Below the pieces are notes generated by a model. The model was not told the DNA's origin. It did not search any database and was given only the letters and a program-made list of their open reading frames with translations. The position numbers and the translations under genes were made by a program. Shown piece by piece: positions 24,664 through 36,790 of a stretch of DNA of 64,000 bases. Position 1 is the stretch's first letter. Every line of letters starts with the position of its first letter. Origin of the DNA: Adiantum capillus-veneris (Eukaryota; Streptophyta; Polypodiopsida; Polypodiales; Pteridaceae); the NCBI GenBank assembly GCA_014529385.2, contig CM043942.1, positions 36,608,469 through 36,672,468 of the forward strand. Direction: 5' to 3'.

Positions 24664-25500
24664 GAGATTGAGCGAGTCAAGCAATTAAGGAGTTTGGTAG
24701 AAGATACCCAAAGGGATCTAGAACCAGCACCTAGGAAGATCCAAATTGCAGACATCGTGTTCCCTACGCAACAACAACCTCACCAAGTCCATAGACCCTT
24801 GGACATACCTAGTGTCATCCAAGAAGAAAGTGAGTTAAAGTCATGGGAAAGTGGGCGTACTCACTTCTTAATGGAAAGAATGTTTACAGAGGGACTACCG
24901 ATCCTATCGAAGAAATGGAGATCCCAGCTTCCCCACGTCAAGGGACTCAAGGCCAAAAGGTGCCGTTAAACATTGCCAAATTGATGGATTTCATGTCTTC
25001 AGAAGTTAGAACCACCATCATGTCCAAACTATATAAAGACCCCGAGCTAGTCTCAGCTCTTCGAGCCTTCCTCAATGGAGATCTGAAGTTTGGGCTACCA
25101 CAATTTGCACAGATGGATGGAGTTGGGGAGATGCCAACAGAGGAGGAACACTTAGATCCACAACCCAACCTAGATGAGAACCTTGTTATAGAAATACCTG
25201 TTAACAAGTTGGGGCAATACTTTGAAGGTGTTGAATCTAATGCTACTCTACCAATCACTACTAAAGGATTAACTGTAAAGGGGGTCCTTGACGGTGGTGC
25301 GGGAGTCAGCATGGTGAAAAAGAGTTGTTGGGAGTATATGGGGAGACCTCACCTTGAAGCCACAAGCGTAGTGGTAAAAATGGCTAATGGATCTATTGTT
25401 ACGCCTATTGGAATGCTAAAGGATCTCAGGATCAAGGTCTTGGGACATAAGGTAAGGCAGACTTTCATTGTTATGGATTTTTCCAAGCATCCTATGTCAT
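24664..25500 (+). pseudogene. Gag-protease linker and N-terminal half of the protease, outer element
   Basis: After the TAG the frame continues with RSLVEDTQRDLEPAPRKIQI, then loses one base near 24898 and resumes with EEMEIPASPRQG and NIAKLMDFMSSEVRTT. The protease starts at VKGVLDGGAGVSMV (active-site Asp in D-G-G) and runs through the flap to DFSKHPMS, where the nested element is inserted. The second half with MILGRPFM follows at 44645. Confidence 0.85.
25496..25500. repeat. Target-site duplication GTCAT (left)
   Basis: GTCAT directly precedes the 5' LTR and is repeated at 44640-44644 directly after the 3' LTR, as expected for Ty3/gypsy integration. Confidence 0.97.
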
Positions 25501-25709
25501 TGTTGAGCCAGCAGAGGATCACACCCACATTTTTGCTCACACTCATCATTTTGTAACCATTGATTGTAATAAATGTCTTTCCGACATTAATTTTGATTTG
25601 AGACATTCATTAAGTAACGGGACTCAATTGAGTTTCCAGCTTGTAATCCCGAAGTAATTTCACTTGCTGATGTAATTAGTTAGAGATGTTCTCACCTCCA
25701 AGGATGAGG

Positions 25710-25717
25710 TATATAAG
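25710..25717 (+). promoter_or_regulatory. TATA box of the nested element LTR
   Basis: TATATAAG stands about 70 bp upstream of the GA run; transcription should begin about 30 bp downstream, near 25745, by analogy with plant LTR promoters. The same box is at 43835-43842 in the 3' LTR. Confidence 0.7.
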
Positions 25718-25787
25718 CCAAAGTTTTTGTAACCTAGGCAGATTCAGATTATTCATCAAAGTGAGTTTTTGAGCGCCGTGACTGTGT

Positions 25788-25789
<2 letters not shown>

Positions 25790-25878
<89 letters not shown>
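25790..25878. repeat. (GA)n microsatellite in 5' LTR
   Basis: About 89 bp of GA, 10 bp shorter than the one in the 3' LTR. It falls in the transcribed part. Confidence 0.98.
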
Positions 25879-25880
<2 letters not shown>

Positions 25881-26506
25881 TTATCTACTTGCTACGCGAG
25901 CTACGGAGCCGCCATTGGAGAAGCGACAACGCCATTGTGTTAGCAACGGCGAGAGCTACGCACAGATACCAAGAGTGCGCGCTATCGGCTTCTATGTGTG
26001 GTAAGTTCCTACGAGCTTCGGTGCGAGTTTTCTTCCAAATCGTGTGTTGGAATTGAGCGTGCAGCATATCTATAGAACCACAACGAGTAGAGCTACACAT
26101 TAGTACCATCGGGGTCAAGTTTCGGTCACCTGTATATTTCGGCCTGTCTTCATACGCGTTTACCGCATGGAGTGGTTATAGGTTGATTTTGCAGTTCAAG
26201 TCTTTAGGGTGTTGTTCTTACCTAGTGTATAGACTTCCCCTTGAGTTTGAGATCGATTCAATGATTCTAGATCCTGTTTCGTATAGCATTTGTTCGTAGT
26301 ACGAATTTCAGTCACTTGCGTATTTTAGAACTTAGATTTGATTTCCTTAGTAGTGATTGTCATTAGAAGGTCGAGTAGGTGATTTGACACCCACCTAGTT
26401 GTTTCCATGTGCCTGCGGGTCAAGCTCCGTCCTCGTCTGACAAATTCTGTTGTTGGTTGAGTTCTCGCTATTTAGCTTCCGCTAGCGGCATAACCGCCTT
26501 AACATT

Positions 26507-26524
26507 TGGCGCCGTTGCCGGGGA
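26507..26524 (+). other. Primer-binding site, perfect tRNA-Asp complement
   Basis: TGGCGCCGTTGCCGGGGA begins two bases after the LTR end and is exactly complementary to the 3' end of plant tRNA-Asp including CCA, as known for Athila-type elements. Confidence 0.93.
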
Positions 26525-27930
26525 CGAGAGCCCTAAGTAGGTGACCTTAGACTAATCCTACGAGGTGAGTCGTATAAACTACTTTGTATACTTTAGTTAG
26601 AAAAGATCTAGGAGTGGTGGACTCCGAAGATCTCGAGAGATACTAGGAAGTGGGGTATTCCTGGGTCTTCCATGTTGACAGTATTTTTAGTTTAGCTTAG
26701 ATTTGTTTGTTGTTTTGTTGGTGTTGAGTAGTTGTTGATAGAAGAAGAATTTGCTAGTCCGTGAGTGGCAGTGGATTTCTTTAAAATCACAATTACCAAA
26801 CCCATTTTATGACTAGGAATAGCTTGGGTAGGACTTCATTTGATCCTGATCTAGAGCTAGTAATCATTGGAGTATTTGCTTGATATGGTTGATTGCATGT
26901 TAGATCACTAAACCGTCGAGTTAGTAGTGAAACTTGCAATAAACAAAAGTCAGAGAAATTTTCTGTGTATCTGGGAGTTGCTGAGCACTTGAGAAAGCTT
27001 TAGGAAGGATTCTGTGCCAAAAAACTAGAAATCTGCAACTTTAGACATCATACGTGTATGATGTCTAAATGACCAAACAGAGACCAAAACAGAAATTTTG
27101 ACTTTACCAGAGTGTTCAAAGGGGGGGTTATACCCTAATTTTAACTTAAAACAAGAGCAATAACACTCAAAGAAACCCAAAAAGACAAGTCGGAGTCCAA
27201 GAAACGCAAAGAATAGGAAATTTTGGATTCAGATCTTGTTTTTACATTCAAACCTGACAAAAACACTTGAAACTCAATTATAAACATTGGAGAAGGCTTA
27301 AAACCAAGAATAGTCAAAATCTGGGACAAAAGACATCATACGCGTATAATGTCTTTTAGCACATCCACTGCTTATTTTTTATATATGTGACCTGACAAGA
27401 TTGTTACAAGCACTGTAGAAAGCATAAATATAAAGTCTTGACCCAAATTGATGAAAAAGACATCATATGCGTATGATGTCTTTTACCTAATTTTGGACAT
27501 ATTTTGATACTTTGCCAACACAGATCCATTGTAATAGCTGTCTAGAGGTTATATTTCAAGTTTCATCCCATTTGGATCACAATTGACCCAAAACAAGTCA
27601 AAAGCGGAAAATTGCCAAGAAAAGCCTAAATTAGCCATAACTTGCTCAAACAGAGTTCAAACTGAATTTTGTGAGTGGACAGAGTATAAGGGGGCTACTG
27701 AGAGTGAGCATAACCAAAATAGTCCAAATCTGTGAAAAAAGACATCATACGCGTATAATGTCTTTTTCAGCATAACTGCAACAAAATTCTCACTTGATGA
27801 AATAGAAGTTGTCCAACTGACAAGATTAAACAATTGACCAAGTATCAATCAGTTTGGATCAATTCTGACCACAAAAACTTGGGAAAACAAATTGCCTAGA
27901 TGGAAAAGTTAAAGTCCTTTAGGGGAATTG
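26525..27930 (+). other. Leader of nested element with a candidate intron
   Basis: No gene. A strong donor-like ACGAG/GTGAGT is at 26564/26565 and an acceptor-like CCTTTAG/GGG ends at 27922, eight bases before the gag ATG. Between them lie four palindromes (27043-27763). Full-length RNA for reverse transcription would stay unspliced; the spliced form would serve translation. The intron is an inference. Confidence 0.45.
27043..27763. repeat. Upstream palindrome cluster (4 copies)
   Basis: Copies of a 24-nt palindrome (AGACATCATACG and its reverse complement) at 27043-27066, 27331-27354, 27458-27481 and 27740-27763. Each differs from the perfect form at one base, always a transition. Start-to-start spacing is 288, 127 and 282 bp. 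Three are flanked by A and T runs that lengthen the inverted repeat to about 30 nt. Confidence 0.97.
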
Positions 27931-30804
27931 ATGAATTTGAGATCGGGCAGGAATCTCCAGAATAACCAACCAAAACAAGGGGAACAAGCAAGTGTCATAT
28001 CAACCGAGGAAAGTGTAAACCAAAGTTGGGTGCAACCATTAGAGACGATCTTTGAAGGAAGTGTTTCTGATACTTCTTCGGAGAGATCTTACGAGATTTT
28101 CACCGAACACTTGGAACACTTGAACCTGAACAACAGAGAAAATATGGCAGCAGGACCATCAAACCCTTCCGCCACAATGAAGCTATTGTTCATAAAATAC
28201 CAGTACGACAATGAGCAAGGTGCCAAGATCTACAAAGATGGAATGGACCGCTATTGTGTAAAGATAGAAGATAGACCTAGTGAGTTCAAGGACTTAGTGC
28301 CTGTGAGCTATAGCGTAGATAGATATCTAGATGACGAGGGTACCATGTATTTGGTAGTCCTAAACCCTAACATTGTGGACAAGTGGGGATTGATGGGCAC
28401 CAAAGCCAAAGTAGATGAAGAACTTGAGGAGAAAGCACCAATAATGAACTTTCCTGATGCGAGGTTAAGAAGAGAGAATGAAACTACAAGGATCAGCATT
28501 GATAACATCTATGTGGGGCTATACAAATATAATAATGGGGAGCAAGATCTCTATTATAGATGTGAAGAACCCTACACTGGAGAGTTGACAGACCAAAAAA
28601 TACTTTATGTCTTTACCTACACAGAGGGATCGGAAGTGAAAATTGCCGCTTACGACAAGTATGGGAGGCAATACTCAACAATGGGCAAGAAAGAATTAGA
28701 AGGATATACATACTTTGGGGGACCACTACATCAATATTATGTTACTTCTAGCTCACAAAGACCAGCACCAACAAATGGAGTGCAAAACCCAATGACAACA
28801 GGAGGACAAAGAATTCAGGCTACTGACTCTTTCAATCAACCTTTGTACTCGAAGCCCGGACCAATGGGATCATTACATTCTAGAGAGTCAATGGATACGA
28901 ATCGAGGTAGTGCAGTTCCAATCCCCACATATACCACTCCAGGTCCAAGGTTCAAAGCGGAACCATCACATTTACCTCCTAGTAGTAGACTCAGGGCAGG
29001 GGAACTGACAAGGGTAACCCATGAAATCCATGATGCTAGAGAAAGCTTTAGCCGGGACACAGGAGCAATGAGATTGGTAGCAGACCATAGACGTATGAGA
29101 CCATCTCAAGTAGCCAAGTGTATGCCAAAGAAGTATGGTGGTTCAGGAGATCCGTATGCACATGTGTCACTCTTTAAGCAAGTCTTAAGAGCTGAGCAGA
29201 TAACAGATTTCCATACACAATACGAGGGATTTAGTCTTACTCTAGAAGGTACGGCATTGACATGGTTTCAACCACTGAACAGAGGGGGATTCCATGACAT
29301 TGACCATTTGCTAAGAGAGTTTGCTGAGGAATTCTCAAAACGAGGGATTAAGCACAATACGGTCTCACAAATATATGCTTTTAAACAGAGAGAACACGAA
29401 AAAGTGAAGGAAGCTTCACTTCGCTTCAAACAATACATTGAGAGATGTCCAGTACGTGAACGACCACAAGATGACAGACTATCTGTTCTCTTTATTGAAG
29501 GATTGAGAAATGACACTCTCAAGAAGGACTTGCACTTGAAAGCTTGTACAAGTTTCGAGCAAGTAACGAGAGAAGCATTGTACTTAGTGGATAACTGTAC
29601 GGTTTATGGAGAGGTGTTAGCGGATACAGATTTTGCATCCAGTAGCTCTTCCTCCGTAGCGAGCGAGACTACCACTAAGAAAATTGTTCAAACAACAACC
29701 ATGCCAAATGTAGAGCAAATGATAGAAGATGCTCTAAAAAGGATGGCACCATACCAAAAACCATTGCCAAAACCACTGAAATGGTGTGCTATTGAACAAA
29801 AATGGACAAACCATCCAACAGAGGAGTGCTATTACAACAAAGGGTATGTAAGGGAGCATTAGTATGCACCTCCTGCTCAATTAGCACCACCTCAGGTACA
29901 TCCAGTACCTCGATACCCAACGGGAAATGTACCAGAACCTATGGGGATAGAAAGACCGCAACCGGTATTGGGACAACAACCACCTTTACCAGGAGCAAGA
30001 CCAGTGGGCATTAGATATGCACCAACCTTAGAGAATCAGGAAGAACAAGCCTTAGTGCCTGTTCAAGCCTATTATGAAGAATCTGGTGCACACATGTCTC
30101 CAACTGTGTATTACCCACCAGAAGAACCCAAACAACCAGAACCATGGGGCATGATTGGGAATGTTGGAACACCAACAGTTACAAGTGCTTCTGATGAAGA
30201 GAGATACAATTTGGATGCAAGAACATTGATGTTCATAGCTCATGGAGGGTTAACAGGACAAAGACCATCCTATCCACAAAGGACGAATCAAGTGGGACCA
30301 AGACCATCACTAGGACCCTGTTACAAGTCTGGAGGTGAGCATCTGATGAATGTTTGTCCACATACGGAAATCATTAGAATTAACGCTTATTGCACTGAGT
30401 GTGGGGTTACTCACTTCATTGAGGATTGTTCAAAGAATCCAAACAAAGTGCAAAAGACGACATTGAATATGCTAAAAACTATTCCTACCAGCAGTGGGTC
30501 CGAAAATGAAACTCTGATACCAACGCAAGTTGTTACTAGAGCTCAAGCTAAGAAAACCACTAGAGAACCTGAGAATGGAAAGTTAGCGACTGAAGTGGTT
30601 AGTCAAGGACCACGGAGTCAGAGAAACACATGGAAAGCTAGAAGAGCATGCATGAAGTTGAGAAAAGAACGTGAAGACGCTATTCTAGTTGAGGAACTAA
30701 AGCGAACTAAAGATAGATTAGAAAAACTTGAGAGTCAAAACGGGAAACGAGAGATGAGCCGGAAAGAACGAAACAAAAGAGTATCAAAGAAACAACGAGC
30801 TTAA
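27931..30804 (+). pseudogene. Gag of nested element (one in-frame TAG)
   Basis: ATG at 27931 opens MNLRSGRNLQNN; this start is favoured over an upstream TTG because the motif is shared between families. The protein (about 958 codons) has an N-terminal domain of unknown fold (about residues 70-270), a Pro/Ser linker, a capsid-like core (CMPKKYGGSGDPYAHVSLFK, LEGTALTWFQPL, GIKHNTVSQIYAFKQRE), a CAIEQKWTNHPTEEC knuckle-like motif, CYKSGGEHLMNVC (degenerate) and CTECGVTHFIEDC, and a basic coiled C-terminus. The TAG at 29860-29862 lies between two parts in the same frame and probably replaced CAG. Protease follows in a different frame (-1), so a frameshift or mutation links them. Confidence 0.9.
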
Positions 30805-30818
30805 GCTCAGGGGGATCA

Positions 30819-32675
30819 GTGCTAGTCGACAAAGTACACGAACCATTGGACGCACTGATGAGAGCTTACGAAGCTAGGTTAAAGAACAACCAAACACAAG
30901 AACAGAGGTGGATGACATACCCAAACGCAGAATTGGAAAAGCAGAGACTTGAAAGGTGCCAGAGAATGATCGAGACTGCACAAGCCTTATTAGAACCACC
31001 AAGAGAAACAATGAATTGTGGAACGGAAAACCCAATTCAGCAAGAGACTATCATTTCACGGGTAGCTGAAAAGACTCCCAGTGCACAAAAGTCTGAAAAT
31101 ACACACAAGGATGACCGCATAGTATTGAACACAACCGATCAGGAGATAGAGAGTTTTCATCCAGTTATACAGAGGATTTACGGAAGAGATGAGGATTACA
31201 ATGAATTTTGGAAACAAGTGAGAGAGGCAAACTTTGCAAACGAGCTAAGTTGCCAAGCTAATCAGACAAATTGGGAAAAGGACATCAGGAATCCTCCCAT
31301 AGTGGAATTTGAGGCAGGATCTCAAGTGGACTTGGATCAGCAATCTTACTGGGGAGATGGGGGCTCTGTTAGAACAATGGAGAGCAAACCTCATTCACTG
31401 AATACCTTACCTTCATACTTAGGAGAGTATGAAGAAAAATCCGAGATTAGAACACTTCCCTCACGAAGAATCTCATCAGAAAAAGTCATGGACTCGCAAG
31501 GATTGATAGAGATCTTGTCAACACCAGTGACATGCACTATCACTCTAGCTGAGCTTTTGAGGCTAAGACCACATATGTGGACCACTGTAGAAAAATGCTT
31601 GGAGAAATTTGGGATAAAAGACCCAACATCGAGACTACAAGAGGGTATACAAGAGCTGAGAAAACCACAAAAGAACGCTAAGCCTGTACCCTTAAACAAG
31701 GTCGGAGAGTATTGCGAAGGTGAAGAGGGGAATACAACCTTACCAATTGAATTCCAAGGAGTGAACACGATGGCAATACTAGACAGCGGAGCTGGGGTAG
31801 CCATTGCTACAAAAGAAATCTGGAAAAAATGGGGGAAACCAGCAATAAGGAAGACTAGGTTGAAATTCCAATTAGCAGATGGACACATGGAGAAACCTAT
31901 GGGGTTATTAGAGAAAGTCGTAGTAACTTCTTGCGGCATTGAATACGAACATACTTTTGCTATTGTCGATTTTGGCAAGGAGAATAACTATGATATCATA
32001 CTGGGAAGACCATTCATGAGACAGTTGAAAATGGTCCAGGATTGGGGCTACGATCACATATACCTGAGAAATATGGAAACCACTACACGTGTGAACCTGA
32101 GAGACCATAGCTACAAAGATGTGAATCGAACACCGGTAGAGGAGTTTGATTCAGCTACTTTGGCGGGATCCGAATTTCCAGCTTGGTTAGGTAAGCCCAA
32201 GGAGTTATGGATGTGTGGAGCCTCGAAATGTGGAAGTCTGAGGAGAGAAGAATATGTTTTAGAAAGGGCTATCGAAGACGAAACTTATATAGGAGAACCC
32301 TTTCCAGAGGACACGCTTGAACCATTAGAATGGACACACATTCTAGCAACCCTAGATGTTTGTGCAATTCCGGATGGTCCCACAACGAAATTTTGCGACA
32401 AGGACGGGTACGACGTGGTTCCGTACTTCATGCTGAGAACTATACTCGAAAAAGAAAATGAAAAGAACGATACACTGGAAAAGGAAGATGAAGAAGAGGT
32501 GTTTCACAACATTCCCAATCATCCAGAGTGGGGAAATGAAGCAGACAACGAGTCAACGGACAATTCAAGCGGAAACGAAGAAACTATAACGGATGTCCGA
32601 TTTTATGATTTTCCGAACCAAACTAAACAACACCAGAAACGCTATAGAGCAAAGAGAAAAATAAAGGGGTTATAA
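30819..32675 (+). CDS. Gag-Pol linker and retropepsin ORF of nested element
   Basis: The 618-codon open frame lacks a convincing ATG start; it is the pol continuation, shifted -1 relative to gag and open a short way upstream. An acidic helical linker (residues 1-300) precedes the aspartic protease: AILDSGAGVAIATK (D-S-G-A, about residue 322) and IILGRPFM (about residue 390), both canonical. The segment then runs through MVQDWGYDHIYLR and an acidic linker with EYVLERAIEDETYIG, ending at TAA after the basic RYRAKRKIKGL. The place of this stop is shared with the outer element and the minus copy. The protease domain itself looks intact. Confidence 0.85.
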   Translation: MLVDKVHEPLDALMRAYEARLKNNQTQEQRWMTYPNAELEKQRLERCQRMIETAQALLEPPRETMNCGTENPIQQETIISRVAEKTPSAQKSENTHKDDRIVLNTTDQEIESFHPVIQRIYGRDEDYNEFWKQVREANFANELSCQANQTNWEKDIRNPPIVEFEAGSQVDLDQQSYWGDGGSVRTMESKPHSLNTLPSYLGEYEEKSEIRTLPSRRISSEKVMDSQGLIEILSTPVTCTITLAELLRLRPHMWTTVEKCLEKFGIKDPTSRLQEGIQELRKPQKNAKPVPLNKVGEYCEGEEGNTTLPIEFQGVNTMAILDSGAGVAIATKEIWKKWGKPAIRKTRLKFQLADGHMEKPMGLLEKVVVTSCGIEYEHTFAIVDFGKENNYDIILGRPFMRQLKMVQDWGYDHIYLRNMETTTRVNLRDHSYKDVNRTPVEEFDSATLAGSEFPAWLGKPKELWMCGASKCGSLRREEYVLERAIEDETYIGEPFPEDTLEPLEWTHILATLDVCAIPDGPTTKFCDKDGYDVVPYFMLRTILEKENEKNDTLEKEDEEEVFHNIPNHPEWGNEADNESTDNSSGNEETITDVRFYDFPNQTKQHQKRYRAKRKIKGL

Positions 32676-32683
32676 CCAATCCG

Positions 32684-33148
32684 ATGCCTAGAATAAGAGG
32701 AAAAAATCAATTCCTAATGCTAGTAAAGGCGGAAGATTGTGTTAAGGACAAGATTTCTGGAAGAATGAGAGGCAATGAGCAAAAGAGCTTACGAAAAGAC
32801 AAAAGAAGCTCAAGAAATCAAGTTCAAAGGAATGAAACGAAAACTGAAACAGAAAAATCAGAAAAGAGCAAGCGCAACAGAGAACACACGGAGTCCAAGT
32901 TAGAACATAGAAACAAGTACAGAGAGCTCAAGAAAACTTTGAAAGAAGTTTGGACGACAGAAATTGAGAGTGGAGAGGAAGAAAATGCCAAAATCAAGGA
33001 AAACATGGATGTTCCCTCTCACTACAGGAAATTCACAATAGAGGATAGCAAGGTGGTATTAACCCAACCTATTCGAGAGAGAAGGGAGAACGAATCTTAT
33101 GACGGACCGGAGGATGCAAAAAAAGTTGATTTTTACAGCTCCAGGTGA
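32684..33148 (+). pseudogene. Charged linker before RT, nested element
   Basis: A 154-codon frame very rich in Lys, Arg and Glu (for example SLRKDKRSSRNQVQRNETK) ends with VPSHYRKFTIEDSKVV and SYDGPEDAKKVDF, which corresponds to the RT lead-in of family 1 (EHFKSYTTEECKVVY, VYDGP). The frame then fails at a T5 run (33130-33134) and continues as RT in frame 0. A one-base indel in that run explains it. Confidence 0.75.
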
Positions 33149-36086
33149 GACACCTAGACCGGTGTACATAGCCACAGATTTGTCTCCAGGCGAGGAAGAG
33201 AGACTTTTGAGTCTTCTCAGAGAGTACAGGGATGTGTTTGCATGGTCTTATAAGGACTTAAAGGGAGTTGACCCATCAATATGCCAACACACAATCCCAC
33301 TAAAACAAGACGCAAAGCCTAGCAGACAGAGACCATACACATATAATGATACGTTTGCTAAGCGAATCAAAGAAGAGATAGATAAGCTAATGGAAGCTGA
33401 ATTCATATACGAGATTGAACACACCGATTGGGTATCTCCGATTGTGGTGGTACCCAAGAAGAACGGAAAACTCCGAGTGTGTGTCAACTTAAAGAAAGTG
33501 AATGCTGCAACAATCAGGGACAATTATCCCCTGCCGATAACTGATCATGTTCTAGAGCGTGTATCAAGGAAAACAACATACTCCTTTCTTGATGGTTTTT
33601 CAGGATATAACCAGCTAGCCATAGCACCGGAAGATCAACATAAAACAGCTTTTGCAACGGAGTGGGGAATTTATGCTTATCGGGTTATGCCTTTTGGTCT
33701 AACCAATGCTCCCGCAACCTTCCAGAGGCTGATGACGCATGCTTTCAAAGAATACTTAAGGTTGTTTCTAGAAATATACATGGATGACTTATGTGTACAT
33801 TCTCTTCTGAGAGATGAGCATCTAGAACACCTAAGAAAAGTATTTGAGAAATGTAGGACATATCGCATTTGTCTCAATCCTGAGAAATGTGTGTTTATGG
33901 TTCGACAGGGCAGAATTCTGGGACATATTGTCTCACAAAACGGAATATCCACGGATTTAGAGAAGATAAAAGTTATAGTGGATATGCCTAGACCAACCAA
34001 TGCGAAACAAGTACAGAGCTTTATGGGACATTGCGGATATTATAGACGATTCATTTACATGTACGCTATAATAGGCCAACCACTTTACAGGCTAATAGTG
34101 AACTTTGAATGGACAGAGGAGTGTGAGGAATCATTCAAGAAATTGAAAGAGGCACTCATTACTGCTCCAGTCTTGAAATCACCAGATTGGGAGAAGATAT
34201 TCCATGTGCATATAGATGCTTCGGCATATGCAATAGGATGCATTCTGGCTCAGCCAGAAGAAGGAAACATGGATTTTCCTATCTGTTACGCCAGTCGACA
34301 GCTCAACAATGCAGAGAAGAATTACACCACAACAGAGAGAGAGGGATTATGAATGATATATGCTGTGAAGAAATTTCGGCATTATCTTCTAGCCAACAAG
34401 TTTGTGTTTTTTACGGATCACCAAGCCTTGCTCTACCTAGTGAATAAACCATGCAATACCGAGAGAATAGTGAGATGGTTCATTATCTTACTGGAATTCG
34501 ACTTCACGGTAGTAGTAAAGAAAGGAAAAACACATCTTAGAGCTGATCATCTTTCGCGATTGACGAATGGAGAAGACCCTATAGGAGTGGATGACGACAT
34601 GCCAGACGCGTACTTGTTCAACATAGAAATGATACCGAAGTGGTCTCAAAATGTCGTTAGCCTATTAACCTATGGAGAAGAGTTTGATAGAAGAGAATAC
34701 AACCAGAAACATATTGCTATTCAGCAATCCAAGAATCTTCAATTGGTTGCAGGAAGGTTGTATCAATTGGGAAATGATCATGTTTTACGACTATGCATCA
34801 ATCCTGAGGAATATAATATATATCTGCACGAAGCACATGTTCAGGAATGTGCATTTCATTGTTCAAGAAGGAACACATATAGGAATTTGTTACAATTGGG
34901 AGTCTATTGGCCAGGAATGAAAGAAAGCGTACATGAATATGTCATTGTATGTTCATCAAAACCGCCAGCAGAGTATTCGACATTATATCACATAATGATC
35001 GCTCCGGAATGGAGTCAGTATATTGTTGAATATCTCACAAATAGAACTTTCCCAGAAGGAACGTCAAAAGCTCGTCAGAAATCTGTAGAGACAGAAGCTA
35101 GAGATTACGCTTTAATAGGAGATCAACTCTATAAGAGAGGTAAAGACAACCAGCTTAGGATTTGCGCATCAGAGTCTGAGTATGTGATAATCCTAGAGCA
35201 AGCTCATGGAGGAGTAGGTGGAGGCCATTTCTCAGGTGATAAGACAGCAAAACTTGTCTGAGCCGCAGGAATATGGTGGCCAACATTACATATGGACGCT
35301 GAGGAATACGTTAAACGGTGTGATGACTGTGAGCGGACCAAAGTACCACTTAAAAGAGATGATATGCCGCTTAGACCAATGATGGGGGCAAGAGCTTTTG
35401 CAAAATGGGGGATTGATTATGTCGGACCCATTTCACTTCCTGCATATAAGACTCATGCACAATACATCGTTGTGGCTACAGACTATCTAACAAAGTGGGT
35501 CGAAGCAAAGGCAACTCAAAAAGCAGATGCCAGGACCACGGCACAGTTTCTATATGAATACGTCTTTGTACGATATGGATTGCCAATAGAAATTGTGAGT
35601 GATCAAGGCACACATTTTATAAATGAAGTGATAGAGATCCTTCTAGATGAATTCATGGTAATCCATAGGAAATCAGCCCCGTATCATCCACAAGCAAACG
35701 GACAAGCTGAAGCAACAAACAAAACCATATGCACGGTCCTTACAAAGATTGTATCTGAGTCGAGAACTGACTGGGACCAGAAGTTGCATTCAACATTATG
35801 GGCATATAGGGTAGCATATAAAACATCAATAGGAACGACCCCATATAACATGGTTTTTGGGCTAAATGCTATCTTACCAATAGAATTCTTGATTTCAACC
35901 TTAAGGGTGGCTAAGGATCTAGAGTGGACAGGGCATGAGCTTTCTGATAGAATAGATGACCTGGAAAAGCTAGACGAGCTTCGCCTAAAAGCAGTAGCTT
36001 CTATCTACGCTCAAAAAAGACGACAAAAGGAATTTTTGATAAGCATGTGCGGACTAAAGAGTTTTAGGTTGGGGAATATGTCCTAG
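33099..36086 (+). pseudogene. RT-RNase H-integrase of nested element (two in-frame TGA)
   Basis: One frame from about 33135 carries everything. RT: VPKKNGKLRVCVNLKKVN, YSFLDGFSGYNQ, GLTNAPATFQRL and catalytic YMDD at 33777-33788, then GHCGYYRRF. RNase H: HVHIDASAYAIG, NYTTTERE, TDHQALLYL, RADHLSRL. Integrase: HGGVGGGH and CDDC (zinc-binding H-H-C-C), DYVGPI...VVATDYLTKW (first Asp), IVSDQGTHFINE (second Asp), YHPQANGQAEATNKT (Glu). In-frame TGA codons at 34350 and 35259 interrupt it, the second in a place where CGA is expected. The frame is lost in a T run near 36031. All catalytic residues are present, so the damage is limited to stops and indels. Confidence 0.93.
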
Positions 36087-36094
36087 TTTACACT

Positions 36095-36427
36095 ATGAAA
36101 CAACATGCTAAGAAGCTTAAAAAGCGAGGGATGGGACCTTTGGTGATTAAAGATCTATCACCAAGTGGAGCCGTCAAGCTTGCTACATTAGACGGAGAAG
36201 AAATGCCCAATTGGATTAGTGGATGCAGAGTGAAAAAGTATCTTTTGCCGCTAACCCAAGACATGCTTCTCAAAATACATCAAGAAAAGCTGCGTGTCCA
36301 GAAAAAGAAAAAGATTGTGGAGGAAGCGCAAGCCGAGGCAAAGGAAAGAATGGAGAAAAGAAGACTACTGCGTCAGAAACAGCGCAATGAAGGAGCAATA
36401 CGAATAAACGCAGTCAGTATAACATAA
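36095..36427 (+). pseudogene. Integrase C-terminal part, nested element
   Basis: Continues integrase in frame 2 after the T-run indel: MKQHAKKLKKRGMGPLVIKD, GAVKLATLDGEEMPNWISG and VKKYLLPL correspond to the SH3-like C-terminal block of the outer copy (KKLKYAGKGPYRV, GSKFKRYYDPL). No chromodomain is visible. It ends in a Lys/Glu/Arg-rich helix and stops with TAA exactly where the next ORF's ATG begins. Confidence 0.75.
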
Positions 36428-36790
36428 ATGGATAATGACAAAGAAGAACCCATCATTGAATGCAAAGTAGGAACCAACCAAATCAAAGCCAGAGCACTAT
36501 TGGATTCAGGAGCTCAAACTAACCTACTTTCACTCAGTTTGTATAGACAATTGACAAATGACACTAAATTACAAACTGCCAAGCAAGAGTTAAAGAGTTA
36601 CTCTGAGAATTCAATCAAAACTGTTGGATGCATAGTTTTACATATATAGATTAACCAATATGTGTATCCTCATATGTTTTACGTGGTTGAAGACCAAGCT
36701 ACACAACATCCATTATTGCTAGGACAACCATGGTAGAAGCAATACAATGCAATGATTGACTGGAGTTCTAAATCAGTGCTTATCAAATAC
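36428..36790 (+). pseudogene. Second retropepsin-like ORF (PR2), nested element
   Basis: ATG at 36428 touches the preceding stop (TAAATGG). The protein reads IIECKVGTNQIKARALLDSG (active-site D-S-G at 36503), AQTNLLSLSLYRQL, and after an in-frame TAG (36647) YVYPHMFYVVED, then HPLLLGQPW, the equivalent of the hydrophobic-LG motif, and AMIDWSSKSVLI. These are the two hallmarks of an aspartic protease fold at the expected spacing. The same domain follows integrase in the outer and third copies. Its role is unknown; it may be a protease, or a protease-derived domain with another use. Confidence 0.75.

Larger units (their letters stand above)
25501..26504 (+). repeat. 5' LTR of nested element
   Basis: Starts TGTTGAGCCAGCAGAGG and ends CGCCTTAACA. 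TATA box TATATAAG at 25710-25717, a 89-bp GA run at 25790-25878, and TGTGTGGTAAGTTCC near 26000, a strong splice-donor match kept in the 3' LTR. Confidence 0.97.

Noticed and set aside
24947-25312. Antisense ORFs over gag, protease, RT and ORF4 (for example 24947-25312, 31391-31978, 42143-42481)
   Set aside because: They lie opposite conserved coding frames and show no own conservation or motifs.
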